Assembly: GCF_001570765.1 (NCBI RefSeq)
Contig: NZ_BCSH01000069.1
Span: 1-41,249, forward strand
Origin: Nocardiopsis listeri NBRC 13360
Lineage (GTDB): Bacteria; Actinomycetota; Actinomycetes; Streptosporangiales; Streptosporangiaceae
Direction of reading: 5' to 3'
DNA: 41,249 nt
Both the position numbers and the translations under genes were made by a program. The notes beneath the pieces are model-generated. The model had not been told where the DNA came from and did no database searches. It was given only the letters and a program-made list of their open reading frames with translations. Shown here in pieces: positions 7,957 through 16,805 of this stretch. Every line of letters starts with the position of its first letter. The first letter of the stretch is position 1.

Positions 7957-10928
7957 ATGCGGTCACACGATTCCCCCACCGTGTTCGTCGGACGCCACGC
8001 CCAACTGCGCACTTTGGCCGAGAGCGGGCGCCGCACCCGAAGGGAGGGTGTCCGCACCGTCCTGGTCCACGGCGAGGCCGGGGTCGGCAAGACCCGCCTG
8101 TTGGAGGAACACCTGCGGGGCCTGCCGGGGGATCGCGTCGCCGTCGGCGGCTGCCTGGAGGCCGGCGCCGACGGTGTCCCCTTCGCCCCCTTCACCACCC
8201 TGCTGCGCGAACTCCTGCGTTCGGGCGGCCCCACCACCGACCCGGCCGTCGACCTCGGCCGGTTGCTCCCCGAACTGGGCGGGGCGGGCGGTCGCACGGA
8301 CGAGGGCCGGGCCCGTCTGTTCGAGTCGGTCCTGACGTTCCTGGAGGAACGTGCCCGGCCCGAGGGACTCACCCTGGTCCTGGAGGACCTGCACTGGGCC
8401 GACGCCTCCACCCGTGACCTGCTGGTCTTCCTCCTGCGCAACCTCGGACCCGCCCCGTCCACCTGCTGGTGAGCGTGCGCACCGACGACCTGCACCGCAC
8501 CCATCCACTGCGCCGGCTGCTGCCCGAGCTACAGCGCTTGTCCGGGGTCCGCCGCCTGGACGTGGAACCTCTCTCGCGTGATGAGGTCGACGCGCAGGCC
8601 ACCGCGCTGCGCGGAGCAGGCCTCGACCCCGCCGACCTGGACCTGCTCTGGGAACGCAGCGGCGGCAACCCCCTGTTCGTCGAGTCCCTGCTGAACGGCC
8701 ACGACCCGGCCGGGGCGGCGCTTCCCGACGGTCCCCGCGACCTGCTCCTGGCCTCGATCGAGTCCCTCCCCGAACCCACCCGCCGCGTCCTCGGCCTGGT
8801 CGCCACCGCCGGGAGTCGGGTCGCGCACACCCTGTTGGCCGCCGTGGCCCGTCGCGCCGGGACCACCGAAGAGGAGCTGGAGGAGGCGCTGCGCCCGGCC
8901 ATCGACGCCAAGGTCCTGCGCACCACCGAGGACGGCTACGTGTTCCGGCACGCCCTGCTCGCCGAGGCCGTCCACGCCGACCTGCTGCCCGGTGAGCGCG
9001 TGCGCGCCCACCGTCGCTACGCCGAGGCGCTCCGGCGCGGCGTGCCCCGCGTGTCCGAACGCGAACGGGCGGTCCAGCTCGCCCACCACGCCCACGCCGC
9101 GCACGATCAGCCCCTGGCCCTGGAGACGGCGTGGAGCGCCGCCGACCAGGTCGCCGCCGTCGACGCCTATCCCGAACAGCTGGCCCTGCTCGAACGGGTC
9201 CTGGAACTGTGGGAGCAGGTTCCCGACGCCGGTGAGCGCACCGGGCTGCAACGCGTGGACGTCCTGGTCCGCGCCGCCCAGGTGTGCCTGGTCGCCGGAT
9301 CGGTCCGTCGCGCCATCGACTACGCCGACGACGGTCTGACCGAACTCGGGGTCGGCGGTCTGTACGGGAAGAGCGCCGAGGAGGATCCGCCCGCCGAGGC
9401 CGAACGGATCGGGCTGCTGCGGCACGCACGCGCCCTCGCCCTCAAGGAGATGGGGCTGGACGGGGCACTGGAGGAACTGACGGACGCCTCCATACTGTTG
9501 CCCGACGGTAACCCCGAGAGCGCCGCGATCCTCGCCGCCATCTCCGCCACCCTCATGGTGCGCGGCCATCACCAGCACGCCGAGTTCGGTGCCCGCCGTA
9601 CCCTTCCCATCGCCCGCGAGCTGGGCGATCGGCGCAGTGAGGCCGACGCGCTCATCACCCTGGGTTCCCTGTTGGAGGACAAGGAGAGCGGCAGCGGGCT
9701 GAACGTACTGGGCAACGGCATCCGCATCGCCCGCGAAGCAGGTGGCATCCAGGCCGAGATCCGAGGACTCACCAACCTCGGCGGGGTCCTCAAGAACCAC
9801 GGTCGGCTGGAGGCGAGCGCCGAGGTGGCCCTGGAAGGGCTGCGCCGCTGTCGGGAGCTGGGTCTGACCCGTACCAAGGGCGGCGTCTTCACCTACGGGC
9901 TGGCCGTCACCCGTTTCAACCAGGGCCGGTTCGACGAAGCCGAAGACCTCCTGGACGGGATCGACGACACCTCGATCACCCGGGCCCGCGCCCTGGTCCT
10001 GCGCATGCACCTGGACCTGTACCGCTGGCGACCGGACGCCGTGCGCGCCGCCACCGACCACTTCCGCCGGCTGTTGCCCGAACCCGACAGCTCCCCGTTG
10101 GAACACCTGCCGGTGCACATGGTCCTGCAACAGATCGCCCTGCACGAGGGGCGTCTGGAGGACGCCGGGCGGATCTCCCTGACCATGCTCACCAAGGCCC
10201 TCGGCGAGCGCGGAGTCCTCTCCAACACCCAGGGCCTGTACCGCTCCATCCTGCCCTGGCACGCCGCCGTCGCCGCCCTGCTCAGAGACGAACCCGAAGA
10301 GGAACCCAAGCGGCTGGCCCTGCGGATCGAGGAGGCCCTGGACACCCTCCCGCCCGACGTGATCCACTCCGACGCTCCGGCCGCCGACCTGGCCGCGCGC
10401 GCCTGGCGCAGCCACGACGCCGTCGCTTCCCTTCGCCTGTTCGAACGGGCCCTGAGCGAACTCGCCCCCACCGGGCTGGTCGTCTCCACCGCCGAGTGCC
10501 ACCTGGGCGCCGTCCGCGCCGCCCTGCGGGCCGAGGACCGGGCCGCAGCGATCCGGCACCTGGACGCCCTGCACACCCTCGCGGTCGAACACGGAATGGT
10601 CCTGTTCGAGCGTGAAGCGCTGCGTCTGCGCGCCCGCCACGCCCTGCCCGGACCGGGTGAACGTCCCGCGACCGGGGCGGCACCCGAACCCGCCGCCCTC
10701 ACCGGGGGTCCCACCCCGGCCCGGGCGACCACCCCGATGGGGCTGACCCGGCGGGAACTGGAGGTCCTGGTCGAGGTGGCCAAGGGTTCCAGTAACCGGG
10801 AGATCGGCCGGGCGCTGTTCATCTCCGCCAAGACCGTGAGCGTGCACGTCACCAACCTGATGACCAAACTGGGGGTGCGCAACCGCACCGCCGCCGCAAC
10901 CAAGGGCCGGGAACTGGGCCTGGTCTGA
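7957..10928 (+). pseudogene. LuxR-family ATPase regulator LAL1, split by a one-base frameshift
   Basis: Two overlapping frames encode one large ATP-binding LuxR regulator. Frame 1 (7957-8472, 171 aa) holds Walker A GEAGVGKT (39-46) and Walker B LVLEDLHWAD. Frame 2 (8469-10928, 819 aa, GTG start) continues with VRTDDLHRTHPLRRLLPEL, winged-helix and TPR-like repeats, and a C-terminal LuxR HTH (LTRRELEVL to about NRTAAATKGRELGLV). The neighbouring paralogue reads straight through this junction. Adding one C to the four-C run at 8453-8456 restores a 990-residue protein. The frames overlap by GTGA (8469-8472), so coupled synthesis of two halves is formally possible. It may be a pseudogene, a sequencing error, or a split protein. 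Confidence 0.8.
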
Positions 10929-10955
10929 GGGACACCGAAGCGACCTCGCGCCGGG

Positions 10956-10961
10956 CATACT
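10956..10961 (+). promoter_or_regulatory. -10 hexamer CATACT, leaderless LAL2
   Basis: CATACT, 7 nt, ATG at 10969, within the 40-nt gap after LAL1. It suggests LAL2 has its own promoter although it lies directly behind LAL1. Confidence 0.5.
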
Positions 10962-10968
10962 GGCCCCT

Positions 10969-13839
10969 ATGTCCCCCTCAGCGCATTCGGTCCTCGTGGG
11001 CCGCGAGCCCCATCTCGATCGCCTCCTCACCGACGCCCGCCGGGCGCTGGAGGGGGAGTCCCGGGCCACCCTGCTGTGCGGGGACGCCGGTATCGGCAAG
11101 TCCCGGCTGCTGGCCGAGTACCTGGAACACACCCCCATGGGGCGGACCGCGCTCGGGGCGTGCCTGGAGTTGGGCACCGAGGGCATCGCCTACGCGCCAT
11201 TCACCGCGCTACTGCGCCACCTGCTGCGCGCGGAGGACGGCGCCCCCGAGGCCGGGTCGCAGCTCACGCGTCTGCTGCCGGGGCTGGGCCAGGACATCGG
11301 CCAGGACACCGGTGACAACGGCCGGGCCCGTCTGTTCGAGGCGGTGCTGACCTTCCTGGAGGAACGCGCCCACCCCGAGGGGCTCGCTCTGGTGGTGGAG
11401 GACCTGCACTGGTCGGACGCCTCCACCCGTGATCTGCTGGTCTTCCTGCTGCGCAACCTGCGCACGGCGCCGGTGCACCTGGTGGTGTCGGTGCGCACCG
11501 ACGACCTGCACCGCACCCACCCACTTCGGCCGCTCCTGCCGGAACTGGAACGGCTGCCCCGGGTGACCCGGATGGACCTGGACCCCCTCACCCGGCAGGA
11601 GGTGGCTCAGCAGGCCGCCACTCTGGCCGGGACCGCCCTCACCGAGACCGACCTGGACCTGCTGCACGAACGCAGCGGCGGCAATCCGCTGTTCGTCGAG
11701 TCCTTCGTCGGCACGGCCGACGGCGGCGGGGTCCCCGAGGGGCCGCGCGACCTCCTGATGCGCCGGGTGGAACCCCTGCCGGGCACCGCCCACAAGGTCC
11801 TGGGACTGGCGTCGGTCGCCGGGGACCGGGTCGACCACGCGCTGCTCGCCGAGGTGGCCGAACGTTCCGGGGTCGACGAGGACGCTCTGGACGAGGCGCT
11901 GCGCCACGCGGTGGACGCCCAGGTCCTACGGGTCACCGAGACCGGTTACGTGTTCCGGCACGCCCTGCTCGCCGAGGCGGTCAAGGCGGACCTGTTGCCC
12001 GGCCAGCGGGTACGCGCCCACCGCCGCTACGCGGAGGTGCTCGACACCGATGTCCCAGGGTTGCCCCGGGCGGAGACGGTCGCCCAACTCGCGCACCACG
12101 CCTACGCCGCCCACGACCACCCGCGCGCCCTGGTCGCGGCGTGGGAGGCGGCACAGCGAGCCTTGGCCGCCACTGCCCACCCCGAACACCTCGAACTCCT
12201 CGAACGGGTGCTGGAGCTGTGGGAACTGGTGCCCGACGCCGCCGATCGACTCGACCTAGACCGCAGCGCCCTGCTGCTGCGGGTGTGCCTGGCCGCACAG
12301 GTCGCCGGTGACCTGCGCCGCTCGGTCGACCACGCCACGGACGGGTTGGCCGACCTTGACTCCACAGCCGAGCCCGAAGCGGTCGCTCGGTTGCTGGTGG
12401 CCCGTGCCCGCGCCTACAAGAACCTGGGCCGTACCGTCGCGCTGGACGACATGCGGGCCGCCGCCGAACTGCTGCCCGAGGCGCACTTCGAGCAGGCGGC
12501 GATCGGTGCCGCGACCGCCTCGGTCTTGATGCTCCAGGGGTTCCACGACGAGGCGGAAAGGGTCGCCGGGGAGACCGTCGCCCTAGCGCGGAGGGTCGGA
12601 GATCGCGGTAGTGAGGCCGATGCCCTGGTCACCCGAGGGGCGCTGCTGGACGTCACCGGTTCCGACCAGGCCCTTGAACTGTTGCGCGAGGGCATCCGGA
12701 TCGCCCGGGAACTGGGCGAGGTCCAGGTCGAGTTGCGCGGATTCATCAACCTCTCCAACAACCTGGCGATGCGGCTGGAGTACGAGGAGGCGCTGGACAC
12801 CACACGGCGCTTCGCGGACCGTTGCGCCGAGCTGGGGATCCTGCGCAGTCAGGGTGGCGACTACGGCAACGCCGCGGCCAACTACCTGAACTGCTTGGGT
12901 CGGATGGAGCAGGCCCGTCGGGTGCTGGAGACCCATCCCGCTGGAGAGGATCTCACCGCCGCGCGTCGACACGGGGTCAGGGCCCAGTTCCACCTGATAC
13001 AGGGGGATTGGGACGCCGCGGAGAGGGTCTTGGGTGAGTTCACCCGCGTCCTGCCCCGGGATCGTAGTTCGGCGATGGAGTACCTGACCTACTACTTCGG
13101 ACGACTGTGGCTGCTGAAGGAGGGGCCGGGCGATCGACTGGCCGAAGCCGCCCGCCTGGCATTCGAGGGGGAAGACGACATCGGGCTGATCGATCAGGTC
13201 CGGTTCAGCCACCAAGGTCTGCCGTCCTTGTCGGAGCTGGTGGCCCGGCTACGGCGCCGTGACGAGCCCGGTGACGCCGAACTCGCCGAGGAACTCGCCG
13301 TGCTGCTTCGTGGGACGCTGGAGCGCGCGGACTGGCCGACCTCACCGGCGGGCGCGCTCAACCGGCAGATGGCGCTCGGATGGCTCGCCGAGAACCCGAC
13401 CGAGGCACTCGCGCACTGGGAGCGTGCGCTGCCGCTCGCCGAGAGGGCGAGCGTGATGTCCCGGATCGACGCCTGGACCGGAGCCTTCTGGACACTGCTC
13501 GCCCTGGGAGAGCGTGAGCGGGCCACGGGGCTGCTGGGCCGCCTTGAGAAGCTGAGTGCCCAGCTGGCTCCGGCCGTGAGTTGTGGGGACGTGGAGGGGA
13601 TGGGCGCGGCCCTCGCCGACGCCGCACCGACCCCCGTCGCGCTCCCCGCAAGGCTGACCCCGCGCGAGGCCGAGGTCCTGACCCAGGTCGCCAAGGGGTT
13701 GTCCAACCGGGAGGTGGGCGAGGCGCTGTTCATTTCCGCCAAGACGGTGAGCGTGCACGTCACCAACCTCATGGCCAAGTTGGGGGTGAACAACCGCACG
13801 GCCGCCGCCGCCAAGGCCCGAGAACTCGGTCTCGACTGA
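10969..13839 (+). CDS. LuxR-family ATPase transcriptional regulator LAL2
   Basis: The 956-residue intracellular regulator of the LAL/MalT type has Walker A GDAGIGKS (38-45), Walker B LVVEDLHWSD, sensor-like VVSVRTDDLHRTHP, then about 550 residues of helical TPR-like repeats. A C-terminal LuxR HTH (LTPREAEVLTQVAKG, then ISAKTVSVHVTNLMAKLGV) ends five residues before the stop. It is the closest paralogue of LAL1 and shares its HTH flavour (AKTVSVHVTNLM), unlike LAL3/LAL4 (PKTASVHVSNIL). Members typically activate secondary-metabolism or sugar genes after ATP/ligand-driven oligomerisation; the target is unknown here. No biosynthetic gene cluster lies adjacent. Confidence 0.88.
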   Translation: MSPSAHSVLVGREPHLDRLLTDARRALEGESRATLLCGDAGIGKSRLLAEYLEHTPMGRTALGACLELGTEGIAYAPFTALLRHLLRAEDGAPEAGSQLTRLLPGLGQDIGQDTGDNGRARLFEAVLTFLEERAHPEGLALVVEDLHWSDASTRDLLVFLLRNLRTAPVHLVVSVRTDDLHRTHPLRPLLPELERLPRVTRMDLDPLTRQEVAQQAATLAGTALTETDLDLLHERSGGNPLFVESFVGTADGGGVPEGPRDLLMRRVEPLPGTAHKVLGLASVAGDRVDHALLAEVAERSGVDEDALDEALRHAVDAQVLRVTETGYVFRHALLAEAVKADLLPGQRVRAHRRYAEVLDTDVPGLPRAETVAQLAHHAYAAHDHPRALVAAWEAAQRALAATAHPEHLELLERVLELWELVPDAADRLDLDRSALLLRVCLAAQVAGDLRRSVDHATDGLADLDSTAEPEAVARLLVARARAYKNLGRTVALDDMRAAAELLPEAHFEQAAIGAATASVLMLQGFHDEAERVAGETVALARRVGDRGSEADALVTRGALLDVTGSDQALELLREGIRIARELGEVQVELRGFINLSNNLAMRLEYEEALDTTRRFADRCAELGILRSQGGDYGNAAANYLNCLGRMEQARRVLETHPAGEDLTAARRHGVRAQFHLIQGDWDAAERVLGEFTRVLPRDRSSAMEYLTYYFGRLWLLKEGPGDRLAEAARLAFEGEDDIGLIDQVRFSHQGLPSLSELVARLRRRDEPGDAELAEELAVLLRGTLERADWPTSPAGALNRQMALGWLAENPTEALAHWERALPLAERASVMSRIDAWTGAFWTLLALGERERATGLLGRLEKLSAQLAPAVSCGDVEGMGAALADAAPTPVALPARLTPREAEVLTQVAKGLSNREVGEALFISAKTVSVHVTNLMAKLGVNNRTAAAAKARELGLD

Positions 13840-13873
13840 CCTCGACCGGCCCCGGTGGGCCGCCCGTCGCGTC

Positions 13874-15235
13874 CTACAGGGTGGGCAGGTACCGCTGGAG
13901 TTCGTACGGGGTCACCTGGCGGCGGTAGGAGTTCCACTCCGAGGTCTTGTTGCGCAGGAAGAAGTCGAACACGTGCTCGCCCAACGCCTCGGCGACCAGT
14001 TCGCTGTTCTCCATCAACCGCAGCGCCTCGTCCAGGCTCTGCGGCAGCGGACGGATGCCCACCGCCCGACGCTCGGCGTCGGTCAGCGCCCACACGTCGT
14101 CCTCGGCGCCCGGGGGCAGCTCGTACCCCTCCTCGATGCCCTTGAGCCCGGCGGCCAGGATCACCGCGTAGGCCAGGTAGGGGTTGGTGGAGCTGTCCAG
14201 GGAACGGATCTCGATCCGGCTGGAGTTGGACTTGCCCGGCTTGTACATCGGCACCCGCACCAGCGCCGACCGGTTGTTGTGCCCCCAGCAGATGTAGGCG
14301 GGCGCCTCGCCGCCCATGCCGGCCGACGCGGCCGGGTCGTCCCACAGCCGCTTGTAGGAGTTCACCCACTGGTTGGTGACGGCGGTGATCTCGTCGGCGT
14401 GCCGCAGCAGCCCCGCTATGAACCCGCGCCCCACCTTCGACAGCTGGTACTCGGCCCCCGGCTCGTAGAAGGCGTTACGGTCGCCCTCGAACAGCGACAG
14501 ATGGGTGTGCATGCCCGACCCGGGGTACTGGGTGAAGGGCTTGGGCATGAACGTGGCGTACACGCCCTGCTCCATCGCCACCTCCTTCATCACGAGCCGG
14601 AAGGTCATGATGTTGTCGGCGGTGGTCAGCGCGTCCGCGTAGCGCAGGTCGATCTCCTGTTGGCCGGGCCCGCCCTCATGGTGGCTGTACTCCACGGAGA
14701 TGCCCATGGCCTCCAACATGTTGATGGCGTTACGGCGAAAGTCGTGCGCGCTGTTGTGCGGGGTGTGGTCGAAGTAGCCGCCCGAGTCGTTCGGCTCGGG
14801 GAACTCCCCGTGCTCGGGGAACTTCTTCAGCAGGTAGAACTCGATCTCGGGGTGCGTGTAGAACGTGAACCCGAGGTCGGAGGCCTTGCTGAGCTGACGC
14901 TTGAGCACGTGCCGTGGGTCGGCGGGGGAGGGCGAACCGTCGGGCATGAGGATGTCGCAGTACATGCGCGCGGTGCCGTGCGGTTCGTTGCGCCAAGGCA
15001 GGACCTGGAAGGTGGTGGGGTCGGGTTGGGCGAGCATGTCGGCCTCGTAGACCCGGGCGAAGCCCTCGATGGCAGAACCGTCGAACCCGATGCCCTCGGA
15101 GAAGGCCGCCTCCAGTTCGGCGGGCGCCACCGCCACGGACTTGAGGTACCCGAGCACGTCGGTGAACCACAGCCTCACGAACCGGATGTCGCGCTCCTCC
15201 AACGTGCGGAGCACGAATTCCTGCTGTCGATTCAC
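13874..15235 (-). CDS. glnA4: Glutamine synthetase family protein GlnA4-type
   Basis: The 453-residue GS-fold protein has the N-terminal beta-grasp block VRLWFTDVLGYLKSVAV and the metal/substrate-site motifs GFDGSAIEGF, HPEIEFYLL, GPGQQEIDLRYADAL, GSGMHTHLSLF and NRSALVRVPMY. Tyr371 in EGYELPPG sits where the adenylylated tyrosine of GlnA would be. It closely resembles the actinobacterial paralogue called GlnA4 (Streptomyces) or GlnA2 (mycobacteria). Such paralogues are often not true ammonia-assimilating enzymes; some glutamylate amines. GTG at 15235 follows GAGGAAGG. No GlnR box was found upstream, unlike glnA. It is convergent with LAL2, 34 nt apart. Confidence 0.9.
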   Translation of the reverse strand: MNRQQEFVLRTLEERDIRFVRLWFTDVLGYLKSVAVAPAELEAAFSEGIGFDGSAIEGFARVYEADMLAQPDPTTFQVLPWRNEPHGTARMYCDILMPDGSPSPADPRHVLKRQLSKASDLGFTFYTHPEIEFYLLKKFPEHGEFPEPNDSGGYFDHTPHNSAHDFRRNAINMLEAMGISVEYSHHEGGPGQQEIDLRYADALTTADNIMTFRLVMKEVAMEQGVYATFMPKPFTQYPGSGMHTHLSLFEGDRNAFYEPGAEYQLSKVGRGFIAGLLRHADEITAVTNQWVNSYKRLWDDPAASAGMGGEAPAYICWGHNNRSALVRVPMYKPGKSNSSRIEIRSLDSSTNPYLAYAVILAAGLKGIEEGYELPPGAEDDVWALTDAERRAVGIRPLPQSLDEALRLMENSELVAEALGEHVFDFFLRNKTSEWNSYRRQVTPYELQRYLPTL

Positions 15236-15332
15236 GATCAACCTTCCTCGAAGCCGGTCGGTCCCCGCCCCGGTCCGTCGATCACGGAGCCGAGCCGGAC
15301 ACCATGTCCCGGCACCCAGTGTGCCGTGCGGA

Positions 15333-15349
15333 TATTTCGGGGGTATTTC
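15333..15349 (-). promoter_or_regulatory. Direct repeat TATTTC-N5-TATTTC upstream of glnA4
   Basis: Two TATTTC copies (15333-15338 and 15344-15349, plus-strand reading) are 11 bp apart, one helical turn, in an otherwise GC-rich 240-nt region before glnA4. Their AT content and phasing suggest a promoter element or activator site. A CATAAT-like hexamer lies further upstream on the glnA4 strand. Confidence 0.35.
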
Positions 15350-15477
15350 CGCTCGCTCTCGGCGGTACCCGGACGGTCGTCCGCACACGCATTATGACCG
15401 CTCACGGCGGGGGTTCGGGCCACCCCCGGCCACGAACATGCGGTCCGTCACCCGGCCGGCGATGGACCCGCTCGCGG

Positions 15478-16092
15478 TCACTTCGCGTCGGAACGTCGGC
15501 GGAACCGGGTGTAGTCGGCACCGTTGTCGAAGACGGTGCCCTCCACCCGCTCGAAGACGGCCGGGTCGAAGGCGCCGCCCTCGAAGAACGACTTGCCCGC
15601 CCCGGCCACGACTGGGTAGCGCTTGATCACGAGCTCGTCGATCTCCGGTAGCAGGAGTCCGGCGATGGAGGGCCCGCCGACCGTGCAGATTCCCAGGTCG
15701 CCGTTCTCCTTCTTGAGTTCTCGCACGTGCCGGAGCGGGTCGGTGGCCACCACGGTCACGTTCGGGTCGACGTCGGCCGCCAGGGTGCGGGAGTAGACGT
15801 ACTCGCGCATGTGCCCGTAGGGGCTGGTCACCCCCTGATCCAGGGCGATCTGGTAGGAACCCCGGCCCTGGAGCATGGTGTCGAAGTGCTTGTTGGGCAC
15901 GTCCAGTCCGAGATGGTTCCGTGCCACGGTGGGGAGCAGTTCCGGGTACTCGCGGGCGTGGAACTCGCCGTTCTCGTCGAGCTCCCCACCGCTGCCGTCG
16001 TCGTCGCCACCGGGGAAGAAGTCGAAGGAACCGTCGGGCGCGCAGACGTAGCCGTCCAGCGAGACCGCGACGAAGTAGGTGAGCTTTCGCAT
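15478..16092 (-). CDS. Dihydrofolate reductase / RibD C-terminal family protein
   Basis: The 204-residue cytosolic protein has the DHFR-like fold: N-terminal MRKLTYFVAVSLDGYVCAPDGSFDF, central LQGRGSYQIAL, and the nucleotide-binding GICTVGGPSIAGLLLPEIDEL. Catalytic residues of true folate DHFR are not recognisable. The 'dihydrofolate reductase family protein' group generally uses NADPH on unidentified substrates. The ATG at 16092 follows GGAGACAC. It is divergent from a TetR regulator with a palindromic operator between them, a layout suggesting it is the TetR target and perhaps a detoxification or resistance enzyme. Confidence 0.85.
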   Translation of the reverse strand: MRKLTYFVAVSLDGYVCAPDGSFDFFPGGDDDGSGGELDENGEFHAREYPELLPTVARNHLGLDVPNKHFDTMLQGRGSYQIALDQGVTSPYGHMREYVYSRTLAADVDPNVTVVATDPLRHVRELKKENGDLGICTVGGPSIAGLLLPEIDELVIKRYPVVAGAGKSFFEGGAFDPAVFERVEGTVFDNGADYTRFRRRSDAK

Positions 16093-16136
16093 GTGTCTCC
16101 TCGTGGGGGTACTCCCGTGGCCCCATGACCACTATG

Positions 16137-16162
16137 CTTGAAGTACTTCAAGTAAAGTACTT
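16137..16162. promoter_or_regulatory. Tandem TetR operator candidates
   Basis: A 16-bp perfect palindrome CTTGAAGTACTTCAAG (16137-16152) is followed by a second AAGTACTT core (16155-16162), centre to centre 14 bp. They lie between the divergent reductase and TetR genes. CATAGT, reading toward the reductase (complement of 16131-16136), abuts the palindrome and would act as its -10. Confidence 0.75.
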
Positions 16163-16220
16163 CGTGTGTAGTGGTTTGCCAAGGGGTTTTTCCGAAAACC
16201 TCGGAACAAGGGAGAAAACC

Positions 16221-16805
16221 GTGGTCAGGAACCCGGAACGGCGCGCCGCGCTACTGGACGCCGCCATCGAGACACTCGCCGAAGAGGGCGCGCGCGGGCT
16301 CACCTTCCGCGCCGTCGACACCCGGGCGGGCGTGCCCACCGGCACCGCCTCCAACTACTTCACCGACCGCGGCGACCTGCTCGCCCAGGCCGGCACCCGT
16401 ACCTACGAGCGCTTCATGCCCGAACAGGACGAGTGGGACAACGTGCTGACCGGCGCACGCGACCGGGCCAAACTCGCCGAGGTCATGCGCGCCACAGTCA
16501 GGCGCCTGGCCGCCGACCCCCACGTCTACCTGGCCACCCTGGAACTCCAACTGGAGGCCACCCGCCGCCCGGAACTGCGCGCGGACATGACCGCTCGCGT
16601 GCGCGCCGACCTGGAGGCCAATTTCGTCTTCCACGAGGAGGCCGCGATGCCCGGCGGTCGCGACACCGTCCTCGTGCTCTACCTGGCCCTGAACCGGCTG
16701 GTCACCGAGTACCTCACCCTGCCCGGGGTGCTCGCCCCCGAGGGCGACCTGGACCGGCTGGTCACCCTGGTGGTCGATGGCCTCGCCCTCGACGACGGGA
16801 ACTAG
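16221..16805 (+). CDS. TetR-family transcriptional regulator
   Basis: The 194-residue regulator has an N-terminal HTH (about 5-50: LLDAAIETLAEEGARGLTFR, then AGVPTGTASNYFTDRGDLL). The all-helical C-terminal domain is of the kind that binds a small ligand. GTG at 16221 is preceded by AGGGAGA at a good distance; the upstream frame runs through the operator and is not coding. It probably represses itself and the divergent reductase through the palindromes at 16137-16162. Its TAG stop overlaps the stop of the converging LAL3 gene. Confidence 0.88.
   Translation: MVRNPERRAALLDAAIETLAEEGARGLTFRAVDTRAGVPTGTASNYFTDRGDLLAQAGTRTYERFMPEQDEWDNVLTGARDRAKLAEVMRATVRRLAADPHVYLATLELQLEATRRPELRADMTARVRADLEANFVFHEEAAMPGGRDTVLVLYLALNRLVTEYLTLPGVLAPEGDLDRLVTLVVDGLALDDGN

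Noticed and set aside
8529..11186. 885-codon minus-strand frame opposite LAL1
   Set aside because: Shadow of the coding strand: Gly/Gln-rich, no recognisable motif, no ribosome site.
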